Assembly: GCA_036583965.1 (NCBI GenBank)
Contig: JAZBQD010000022.1
Location: 3,713,285-3,777,284 of the forward strand
DNA: 64,000 bases
Direction: 5' to 3'
Origin: Prunella strophiata
Taxonomy: Eukaryota > Chordata > Aves > Passeriformes > Prunellidae
A model generated the notes under the pieces. The model was given only the letters and a program-made list of their open reading frames with translations. It was not told the origin of the DNA and searched no databases. Below, one piece after another: positions 31,046-40,512 of the stretch; the first letter of the stretch is position 1; each line of letters opens with the position of its first letter. A program made the translations under genes and the position numbers.

Positions 31046-31899
31046 ACCTAACAAAAGCAAAGCTGGGGTTTTGCAGGCCAGCAGACAGGAAGTCTTTTAA
31101 TGAGGTTTGAACCAGATTAAAAACAAACAACAACAAAGCAAATAAAAATCCACAACTTTATTTATATACTTTGGACTTTCTACCTACAGGTGCTACAGTC
31201 CAGTCTCTTGTGTGTCTGGTGCTCTGTCATGTTTGGTGTGTTCATTTTTAGATTATTTTTTTTCCTCCTCTTTTCACCCCAGCCCCCTTTTTTCCTATTT
31301 TGTACAGATTTTGGAGACATATACTTCAATACAATTTTATTTTCTCAGTGGTCTTTTTTTCCTCCCCTCTTCTTTTGTTTTGGTAGAACAATGAGGGTTT
31401 TATCCTTTTCTAATCCAATTTTAGGAAAACACCAATTCTATAACTTTATCCAATTTGTAATCTGAGGGGCAGAAGTTTTATTGTAAATCCTTTTTATTGT
31501 AAAGAAAAAAAATACACAGAGTTTAACAGAAAGTTCTGCCTTTCCATCTCCAGCACCTAAAACTGCCTCTCCCCTGTGGGGTAACCCTAAAATTCACCTT
31601 CTGTGCTCTCCCAGTGGTGCAAATTGCTCCAGGTTTTATTTTCCCTGCAGGTGAGTGGCCCTGGAGGTCCTTTGCAGCCCAGCCTCAGGAGCTGGGGGAT
31701 GTCCCTGTGCTGGCAATTTGGGAATCACTGCTCTTGTAGCATTCCAAGGTCTGCACTGCCAGCTGCACCCCTGCTCAGTGCCAGTCACCACTGCCCACCA
31801 CCAGCCAAGGGTGATTTGCTGGACACTTGGGCATCTGCCTCTCAAAATCTGCTGCTGACCAGAGATTCTTTCCCACAGCAACTGAAGGAAAAATGTTCT

Positions 31900-32002
31900 G
31901 ATTTTTCCTGAAATTCATGATTTTTCTTTTCCATTAACCGTAGAGTTCTGCTTTTTATTCATGATTTTTCTTTTCCATTAATAATGGAGTTCAGTTCTGA
32001 TT
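31900..32002. repeat. 44-bp tandem duplication in BRD3 3' UTR
   Basis: ATTCATGATTTTTCTTTTCC starts at 31913 and again at 31957, with similar flanks (TTCTG, GAGTTC). Two imperfect copies. Confidence 0.8.
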
Positions 32003-34377
32003 TTTTTAAGTTCTGCCCTTACAAAACCTTCCCCCAGACAGATCCCTGGTAATATATTTTCAGAATTTACTATGAGGAAATGTAATATTCACCTAATTAA
32101 GAGCTTAGGTTTCTTTTTAACGGGGTTGGGTTTCACCTGCGTTTCTCCTGTTGCCTGCAACTTGAATGATCAAAACCAAGGAATATTTTAAGGAATAATT
32201 GCAACCAATTCACTGCCATGGCTTTTGAATAAACAAACTCCCAGTTTGCCCTTCCTGGGACCTTTTCCTGCGTGCTTGACCCTGAGCTGTGGTGGTGGCT
32301 TCTGTTGGGAGGACAAACCGGAGGTGTCAGCATCACTGCCACAAAAAAAAACCTGGAAATTTCAGCTCTGGCACCATCCTCTGCCATCAGGAACAGCCCC
32401 TGGAGCACACAGACATCCCTCAAGGAGCCACGGGGCTGCCCCACCAAAATCAGTTGGGAAAGTTGGAGCCAGAGGGTTGGGAACCACGTGTGAGGTGATG
32501 GAAAGGCATGGCCTGAGGCTGGCTCAGCGCTGGAGGAGGATTTGAGCTGGAAAACCATCCCAGGCTGGGCATTTCCCAGGAAAACAACCTGCCAAGGCCA
32601 CCACAGAATGGGAAGAATCTGCTGCACATCTTTGATCCACCAGCTGCAACTTGGGCTTCCACTCATTGGGAAACTTTGCATGGAAAGTGAGGTGTTCCCA
32701 ACAAAATGGAGCAAGGAGAAATAAATCCATTTTGGCATGACTGAGGGAAGAATTTGGTGACTCCTCCCTTCCAAATGCTGTCCTTACACTTCTCCATTCC
32801 CAGCTTGTTTGTAGTGCTCTTTATCCCCACCATGTCCATGGGGGTGCCTCTTGTACATCCTGAGTTTCTCCAGGAAAGAAAAGATGTTTCCAGTCCAGAG
32901 TCAGTAGCAGCAGTCCTAAATGAGTTGGGAACTGAAGCAACAGAGCATTTATTGAACTGGGTTTTATTGCATGACACGTCAGTCCAGATGTCACGAAATA
33001 ACTTGGAAATGATCAAACACACAACGTTTGAAGGACATTTTTGAACTTAAAAATAAAAAAAAAAAAAGGAAAAAAAAAAAACCTAAAATTTTTATGGTAG
33101 AATTTTTCTTGAATGAACAAAGTTTAACTTTGTTTTCCAGGGGAAACTTCACTGAAATCAGTATGATTTCATATGTATGCATACACACAGAGTTTTATTG
33201 AAACTGCTTTTTTCGGACTGAATCCTGTTTTGACAAAATATCTGACCAGACCTTTCTCAATCAACCAGCATTACTGCACCTTTTAAAAACTTTGTGAACC
33301 TTTTCTCTGATTGTAAACTCAGCCTGTCTCGTGGCTCAGTGGGACCAGAGGGAGATCCCCATCCCAGCGACCGAAGGAGTCTCTCAGCTCTCTGCACACC
33401 AAATGTGTCATCTACACAACAAAAGCATTTCCATTTTTCTACTGATGTGGTTTGAACCTTGCCTACCCCAGGGTTTGGAAGTGTGGGAGGGATGTTTCAG
33501 GGCTGTGTCACTGCTGGCAGGGTGGTGACCCCCAAAGACACACAAACATCATTTCTGTGTGTGGAAATCCACAGCTGAGTTCCCCCTGAGCTCTCTTCCC
33601 TCTTCTCTACGTGCTAGAAGCAGACTGCAGTTACCTAATCTAGTTCTTTCTCTGCTTTTGGGGACTTTTAGAGCAGTTTTTAATTTTGTTTTTTTCCTTG
33701 TTTTGAAAGGAATGATGTTTTTTTTTAAAGCTGGGGTTGGAGCTGAGGGGAAGGGATTGGGGCATGACAAAGACAAACCACAACCTTTTTAGTACTGGAT
33801 TTTGAATTCTCAGTCTCTTCTCAACCCTGAGCAGTTACCACTAGGGCTGACTGTGGGCAGGCTCTGCATCAGTAAAGAGAAATTTAGGATTCCTTACACA
33901 GCAGCATTATCTTGCTTGAGCTGCATTTTGTAAAGAAAATGGTATTTGCATATCTTTTTAAAATGTCATTTTTAAAAAAAATAAATTAAACCACCAGCTA
34001 GGATTTGACACAGGCCACTTAGAACACAGCCCTGATACTGGCATAACCAATCCAGAAAGATTTGTTGTTGTATTTTTTGTTTTGTTATTTTGGGTTTTTT
34101 TTAATATTTAAAAAAGAAGAAATTGTTACTTTTCTGTATGATGTGCATGCAAATTTACCGTAACTCTTTTTCTTAAAACTTTTTAGTGCCATTTCTAGTA
34201 TATTCCTGTAAATGTCAGTTATTGAAAAGAAATGAGTCAATGTAAGTAGTTTAGCTTGTTTATTGCAAATTGCTGGCCTCAAACAAAACAGAATTAAAAA
34301 AAAAAGAGTTAGAAAGTAATCTTTGATGTTACTGGTAATCACGGACCCTGGTCCTGGGGCATTCGTTTTGTTTTCAT

Positions 34378-34383
34378 AATAAA
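34378..34383 (+). terminator. BRD3: Candidate distal BRD3 poly(A) signal
   Basis: AATAAA followed within 15 bases by TTGGTGTGTG, the G/U-rich downstream element expected at a strong cleavage site. No comparable plus-strand signal follows before the BRD3OS 3' UTR. Confidence 0.55.
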
Positions 34384-34400
34384 AAGAAAAATTGTTTGGT

Positions 34401-35884
34401 GTGTGCAGTTTGATCCCATATTTTCCCCTCTCCTCATCTTTTCCAGGTGTGGCACTGAGCAGTGCCAGGAGCCAAACATCAGGATATTGAATCCTGTTGC
34501 CACAAGTCCTGGAATAATTTGGAAATTGTTTTAGGGAATGTCACACTCAAAGGGCTGACTGTCCTCAGAGTGGGGCAGCTCTGGGGTGGCTGAATCCCAG
34601 CTGAGTACCTGGAATAAAACTGCTTTAAATCCCCTTTTTTTGGTGAGGGAAACTCAGCTGCTCCCATGTCCCAGGGCAGCCAAGGAAGGGTTTGAGCTCT
34701 TCCCAGCATCCTACAGTCTGCAGGGTCCTAAATTCTGGGAGAAGTTGCTCCTGACTGAGGTAAGTTGGGCTGAAAGGAATTTAAATTTCACCCAGGTTTG
34801 CTGCTGGTTTCTGCAGGAAGCAGAGGGACTTTGTCACCTGCTCTGTGAGCTCAGGGTGACCTGGAAGGCACAGCTTGGAAAGGGAGCAGCTGGTGCCAGT
34901 GCCAGCAGAGTCCTGGCATTGCTGTGTGGGGGCCAGGATCTATTTTGGTCACCAGAGAGGATTGGGGTTGGTTTTGCTGTTTGGTTTGTGTGTGAGGTGG
35001 GGCTAGCACAGCCAGGCTGCCCCAGGGTTAATCTTTCTCTAACCCTGTTCCTGCTCACTGCCTCTCCAAGGCTTCAGCAAACCTGGTTCTGCTCTTGAGT
35101 GTCACAGCAGTGACACTCCCATGGGCTCTTTGTCCAACCTGTCCCCTAAACAATCTCCTGTGAGGCAGGTGAGGATGTTTCTGTTGCATTTTGCAGGTGA
35201 GTTATTCTAGGGGCAGCCAGCAGAGCTGTTTGTTCAGGCTGGGAGGAGGTTGAGGACATGACTGAGGTTCAGCTCTCACTGCTCATGCCTGGAATCCTGG
35301 GGCTGGGTCTGCCAGAGGGACAGTGAGGGGCTGCAATGAGTCTGGAGAAGGGAACAGAGCTGGGGCAGGGTGGGGAAAGGAGGAGGAGGAGGCTCAGGGC
35401 AGAGCTCCTTGCTCTCCACAGCTGCCTAAACCAGGGCTGTGAGGGGGTTTGGTCACTGCCAGGACAAGAGGGAACAGCCTCAAGGTGCCCCAGGGGAGGT
35501 TCAGGTTGGGCAGCAGGAGCAAATCCTTTGAGAAAAGGGTGCCCAAGGATTGCCAGGGGCTGCCCAGAGAGGTTTGGAGTGCCCAAGGAAGGCCTGGATG
35601 TGGCACTCAGTGCTCTGGGCTGGTGCCATGGTGGGCATTGGGCACAGGCTGGATGTGACAATTTCTGAGGTCTTTTCCATAATAATTCCCTCACTCAGTG
35701 TCACATCCAGAGCTCTCATTATCCTGAAAATGCTGCTGGCCTTGGGGAGCTGGAGGAGCTCCCCTGCAGCTCCAATCCCAGTCCTCAGTAACAGGGAATT
35801 CCTCCCTCCCAAAAGGGGAATGTCAAAAGCTGTCACCTGTGCCAGAGCTGTGGACATGGAGGGGAAAACAGCCACTCACAAAGC
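34401..35884. other. Tail-to-tail intergenic space between BRD3 and BRD3OS
   Basis: About 1.5 kb, moderately GC-rich, with no conserved ORF. It holds a CR1-like fragment at about 35480-35690. Confidence 0.6.
35480..35690 (+). mobile_element. Degraded CR1-like LINE 3' fragment
   Basis: Contains GGTTCAGGTTGGGCAGCAGG, then AGAAAAGGGTG, GGCTGCCCAGAGAGGT, GATGTGGCACTCAG and finally GAGGTCTTTTCC. These fall in the same order as the 3' end of avian CR1 elements. Truncated at both ends. Not checked against a library. Confidence 0.65.
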
Positions 35885-38304
35885 TGCATTCAAATAATTT
35901 TAATGCACTTTATCAAAGAGGCTACAACAGTGTTTGAAACAAGTGCATCACCACCACACAACAGGCTCACAGAACAGCCACAGCAGCCACTCCACAACCC
36001 TGCTGTGACCAGTGACACACAGAAAATGGAAAACTACAGTCACATTCACAGAGATGGAAGGACAACTCATCCTCTTCTTCCTGCACTGTCACATCCAGCC
36101 TCCATCCTGGAAGAATTTATGCACATTCTTACGGGTTTAGTCTTGTATAGTCCAATTAACACTCTGCAAAATAACTGCATTTTGGTTTACCAGCCACGTT
36201 AACAAAAAGAGACTGATCGTACCCAAAATAAGCATCTTCCTCACTGAAATTAAAAAGAAAATAAGTGTTGGATTTCTTTTTCTATAAGAAAAGAAAATGA
36301 ACAGCTGGTTTGGGGGGGGGATGTGCTGTTCCTTAAACTCCCAGAGTTCACGAGCTCCCCAGGGCTGGCCTGGAACCCACCTCTCCTGCTTCTCCAGGTG
36401 AATCCACCTGCAGTTCCCAGGGGAGCTCTGGGCCCAGCCCCCTGCCTGTTTGAGTAAATAATCTCCTGTTCACTCAGCCAAGAACTGGAGGCCCAGGTGG
36501 GTCACACATCCCTGGCACTGCTGCCCTGGCACCTCGCCGAGCCTCGCTGGGTTTGTGACTCTCATTGCACACTTGCACTCGTTTGAAAAACATTTATTCA
36601 CTGAATTGTTCCTCCTCCAGAGCTAGTCCTGACAAAACAAGAGGGTTATTTGTGTGCAGAGCAATGCAGGGGTCTGCAAAGCAGCGAGGTTTAAATCTAT
36701 AGCACACACACACAAGGTATCAAACACCAACACATGCAGAAATGTGTTTTAAACACATTTTAAAAAACAACGAGCTGCCTATTGTTTGCAGTGCTATGGA
36801 GCAGGGCTGAGTACACCAAAGCTCTATGATTTCACTCCAGAACAGGTGTGTTCTGCTCAGGACATTGAGTTCAGCAAGGCTGAGTGTCTGTGTGTTTGTT
36901 GTAGCATTTCACCCACACGGGAGAGGTGGAAGAGATTCTTCATTGTATTAAAAAAAAATATAAATTAAATAAAGTGCTTGAAAAATGCAAAGGAGGTTTT
37001 AGATAAATAGAACAGAAGTAACGACTGTGCCTAATAATAGGCAGGTAAATAATCCATCCTGAAGCTGACATCAAATGCTGATTTGCCTGGAGCTAAGCCT
37101 GTGTGGTTGGACACATGGCCTAGGCAGGACAGAAAGGGCAGAACCCTGAAGAATTTTCATGCTGAAAACCCTGGGTACATAATTCACACCCCTGGAAGTG
37201 ATAGTTCTGTTTTTAACAAAGGTTCAGGTCCTTGCTGGGCTGAGTTTCTCAGCGTGATCTTGCCTTGAGCAAGTCAGGATTCAGCAGAAACTTAAACCTG
37301 AAAGCAGCAGCCTCTGTGCCCAAGCAGGGCAGTGCTTCTCCCTCCTAAAATCCTCCAGCTAATTGTAACAATCCCAGACACAACTTCTAAAGTACATGCA
37401 CCAAACCTACAATCCAACCTGAACTAGAAGTTAAACCCTTCCAAGCTACTGCATGCACTAAAACTTGAATGCAAAGCAAACTCCAGTGGCCTCTTTCCTT
37501 CTGCAGCCCATCTCAGGAGTGGCTCTGTGCTGTGCAGGAGTTTCCTGGTGTCCCTTAGGATATGTGTGTATTTGCAGGAGTTTCTTGCTGTTGCTTTGCT
37601 GGGCCTGTGCCTCCCTTTCAGGTGGTTCACAGGGGGATCTGTTCCTGAAAGGAGTCAGCTCCCCTGACTGCAGAACTCCTGTTATTGCCATGATCCCACA
37701 CTGTGGGATCCCAGTGGGATCACTGGCTTTGTGTGAAACTCCAGCACACCTTTCCCACCAGGTGTTTTGAAGGCTTGGATTAAATTCTCAACACATTCTC
37801 TCCCTGTTCCCACAATGAACCACTCCATCCCCTGGCTGGAAGAGACCACTTCAGGGCAGGAATTAAAGACAGACAGGGCAAACAGAACAAGTGATGGCCA
37901 GATGGTTTTGGAGATCAACTTCTTAAAACCACAGCCTTGATGGGAACAGATCTGTGCTCGCCCCTGTCCCACCAGCATTCCCAGAGCTCTGGAAATGCAG
38001 CAGGACTGGCCAGTAAGGGTGGCTGGGGACAGTGCCCAAGTGCCAGCGGGTGTTTCTCAGGGCACACGAGCCACTTAGAAGCCACACATGGTCCAGCAGG
38101 GCCCCTGCCAAGATGCTGGGCAGCAACAGGCTTGAGATCTGCCCAGCAAGGCTGGGTTTGCTGCACACACTCAGTGACATGCAGAACGGGAGTCCATAAA
38201 CAGCAAAACCAAACAAAAAACAACCAAACTTGAGCCTTCCGGTGCACACCCACCTCCCCCAGCTCTGCTTCCTCTCCACGTGTGTGGATTCCTGGGGGAA
38301 GGAA
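35885..38304 (-). other. BRD3OS: BRD3OS 3' UTR (inferred)
   Basis: Minus-strand region between the BRD3OS stop codon and the ATTAAA candidate at 35898-35903. TTTATT at about 36593 (AATAAA on the minus strand) is an earlier alternative. No ORF resembles a known protein. Confidence 0.45.
35898..35903 (-). terminator. BRD3OS: Candidate BRD3OS poly(A) signal
   Basis: TTTAAT on the plus strand is ATTAAA on the minus strand. It is followed, in the minus direction, by a T/G-rich stretch (GCTTTGTGAGTGGCTG). Position fits a ~2.4 kb 3' UTR for BRD3OS. Confidence 0.4.
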
Positions 38305-38574
38305 TTACATAATAGCACAGAACTTGGACTGCCCCGTGTCCCTGGAGACATCCAGCTTGTTTTTGTCCCTCACCAGGATGGCTTCGTTGCCGTACTGCGA
38401 GTACCACATGCTCCTGCTGCGGCTCAGGTAGGTGTTGGGGGGAGCTGACTCCAGCTTCTGCTGCTGCTGCTGCCAGATCAGCAGGGAGGTGTCCCTGTAC
38501 CTCAGGCGGGCGTAGCCCTCGGACAGAGCCTTCTCAGGCAGGGGAACCCTCCCGTTCATCACCGGGTCACTCAT
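38305..38574 (-). CDS. BRD3OS: BRD3OS small conserved protein, CAAX-like C terminus
   Basis: 89 codons on the minus strand, ATG at 38574-38572, TAA at 38307-38305. The protein begins [20 protein letters not shown], has an [13 protein letters not shown] core, a QQQQQ run and a [19 protein letters not shown] block, and ends SKFCAIM. I recognise it as the vertebrate BRD3-opposite-strand protein, which human databases long treated as non-coding (LINC00094). Its function is unknown. It has no signal peptide or membrane helix. The final C-A-I-M fits a CAAX prenylation box, and Met at X usually favours farnesyl transferase; this is inference. Met6 (ATG at 38559-38557) is an alternative start. The position between BRD3 and VAV2 in opposite orientation matches the human arrangement. 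The open frame extends upstream to 38754 without conserved residues, so I chose the later Met. Confidence 0.88.
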   Translation of the reverse strand: MSDPVMNGRVPLPEKALSEGYARLRYRDTSLLIWQQQQQKLESAPPNTYLSRSRSMWYSQYGNEAILVRDKNKLDVSRDTGQSKFCAIM

Positions 38575-38929
38575 CTGCCCCACGAGAGCTCCACCAGCAG
38601 GAGCTCCTTGCCCGCAGCTCCGCAAGAATCCCCGCTGGCTCTGGCCAGGGCGATGGCTGCTGCCTGCAGCTCCAGGGAGAACATCCCAGGGGATGGCCTC
38701 AGCTTTTAGGGCCCTAAAACCACAGCAGGCAGCCTGGGCTGGCTCAAGAACCACGCCAGGGCTTCTGAGAGCTCACCCAGCGGCGCTACAGCTGCGTGCT
38801 CCGTGCCGGGAAGGGCCCACACGTGCTGCTTGTTGACAGTCCCTGAAGCATCTCCACAGCCTGGCCGAGCTGAATTCCCTGCAGAACGGGTCCCGGAGGC
38901 CTCAGAGGTCAGAGCCCGGAGGTCAGCGG
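38575..38929 (-). other. BRD3OS: BRD3OS 5' leader / upstream open frame
   Basis: The minus-strand frame stays open to an ATG at 38754, but these residues do not look conserved. Just upstream of the chosen ATG the minus strand reads GTGGGGCAG, which could be an acceptor, though its pyrimidine tract is poor. Exon structure of the leader is unresolved. Confidence 0.4.
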
Positions 38930-39440
38930 TGCCCAGGCCCGTGCCCGGCCTCTCCCCGATGGACGGGAGCCCGCCACGTCACGTGCCCAGGGATGCAGGC
39001 GAAGATGCAGGAGAAGATGCTCAGAGAAGATGCTCGGCCCCGCTTGTGGTACCCAAGCTGCGGGAGGGAGGGAGGGAGGGAGGGGAGGGCCCGGCACCTC
39101 CGGACGGCACCTGCGGGGCACAGCAGGGTCACCCCACGGCTGCCACCGGGGGTCCCCGCCCTGCCAGCCTCCCTCTTCGCGCCCCCACCTCCCGCCCCCC
39201 CCCGACCCTCGCCGCGGCGCCGCGGCCGCCCCGCACCGCCCCTACCGGGGTCCCACACCGCCTGCCCACTCCGCCCCCTAGTGTTCCCCTCGCCCCCGGC
39301 CGCTCCCCTCCCCACCGTGCTGCCTGCCCGCCCTGCCCGTCGCGTCCCCGCTGCGCTCGGAGCTGCGCCGTAGCTCCGCCCCCTGTTGCGCTCGGTGAGC
39401 CACGTGCCGGGTCGGTTGGGCACGGCGGGCCGGGGTGGCA
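38930..39440 (-). promoter_or_regulatory. BRD3OS: CpG-rich probable BRD3OS promoter
   Basis: Dense CpG and GC content directly upstream of BRD3OS on the minus strand, unlike the flanks. It contains two CACGTG E-boxes (38980-38985 and 39401-39406), a GGGA repeat (about 39063-39083) and CTCF-like motifs. It could be bidirectional, but no plus-strand gene starts here. Confidence 0.65.
39272..39284 (-). promoter_or_regulatory. CTCF-like motif in BRD3OS promoter
   Basis: CGCCCCCTAGTGT is the reverse-strand CTCF core (GCCMYCTRSTGG) with one mismatch at the last base. A weaker relative, GCCCCCTGTTG, lies at 39378-39388 in the same orientation. Confidence 0.5.
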
Positions 39441-39482
39441 GCCCCGTGGGTCTGGGGGGTGGCAGAGGGTGCCCCAGTGCAT

Positions 39483-40512
39483 GGGACTCTGGGTGCTGCC
39501 AGCCTCATGCCACTGTCACCATGGGACTCTGGGTGCTGCCAGCCTCATGCCACTGTCACCATGGGACACTCTGGGTGCTGCCAGCCTCATGCCACTGTCA
39601 CCATGGGACTCTGGGTGCTGCCAGCCTCATGCCACTGTCACCATGGGACTCTGGGTGCTGCCAGCCTCATGCCACTGTCACCATGGGACTCTGGGTGCTG
39701 CCAGCCTCATGCCACTGTCACCATGGGACTCTGGGTGCTGCCAGCCTCATGCCACTGTCACCATGGGACTCTGGGTGCTGCCAGCCTCATGCCACTGTCA
39801 CCATGGGACTCTGGGTGCTGCCAGCCTCATGCCACTGTCACCATGGGACACTCTGGGTGCTGCCAGCCTCATGCCACTGTCACCATGGGACTCTGGGTGC
39901 TGCCAGCCTCATGCCACTGTCACCATGGGACACTCTGGGTGCTGCCAGCCTCATGCCACTGTCACCATGGGACACTCTGGGTGCTGCCAGCCTCATGCCA
40001 CTGTCACCATGGGACACTCTGGGTGCTGCCAGCCTCATGCCACTGTCACCATGGGACACTCTGGGTGCTGCCAGCCTCATGCCACTGTCACCATGGGACA
40101 CTCTGGGTGCTGCCAGCCTCATGCCACTGTCACCATGGGACACTCTGGGTGCTGCCAGCCTCATGCCACTGTCACCATGGGACTCTGGGTGCTGCCAGCC
40201 TCATGCCACTGTCACCATGGGACACTCTGGGTGCTGCCAGCCTCATGCCACTGTCACCATGGGACACTCTGGGTGCTGCCAGCCTCATGCCACTGTCACC
40301 ATGGGACACTCTGGGTGCTGCCAGCCTCATGCCACTGTCACCATGGGACACTCTGGGTGCTGCCAGCCTCATGCCACTGTCACCATGGGACACTCTGGGT
40401 GCTGCCAGCCTCATGCCACTGTCACTGTGGGACACTCTGGGTGCTGCCAGCCTCATGCCACTGTCACCATGGGACACTCTGGGTGCTGCCAGCCTCATGC
40501 CACTGTCACCAT
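39483..40512. repeat. 40/42-bp minisatellite, 25 copies
   Basis: Unit begins GGGACTCTGGGTGCTGCCAG (40 bp) or GGGACACTCTGGGTGCTGCC (42 bp, extra AC). By eye there are ten 40-mers, mostly in the left half, and fifteen 42-mers, mostly in the right half. One unit ends CACTGT where the others have CACCAT. Because 40 and 42 are mixed, long spurious ORFs (up to 711 codons) run through several frames. It abuts the BRD3OS promoter island. Confidence 0.97.

Larger units (their letters stand above)
29612..34400 (+). other. BRD3: BRD3 3' UTR (inferred extent)
   Basis: From the TGA to a distal AATAAA at 34378-34383 that is followed by a G/T-rich element (TTGGTGTGTG). AATAAA at 31040-31045 is a plausible proximal site. 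The stretch is AT-rich with many T and A tracts, as in long 3' UTRs. The distal end is inferred; long BRD3 3' UTRs are known in mammals. Confidence 0.55.
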
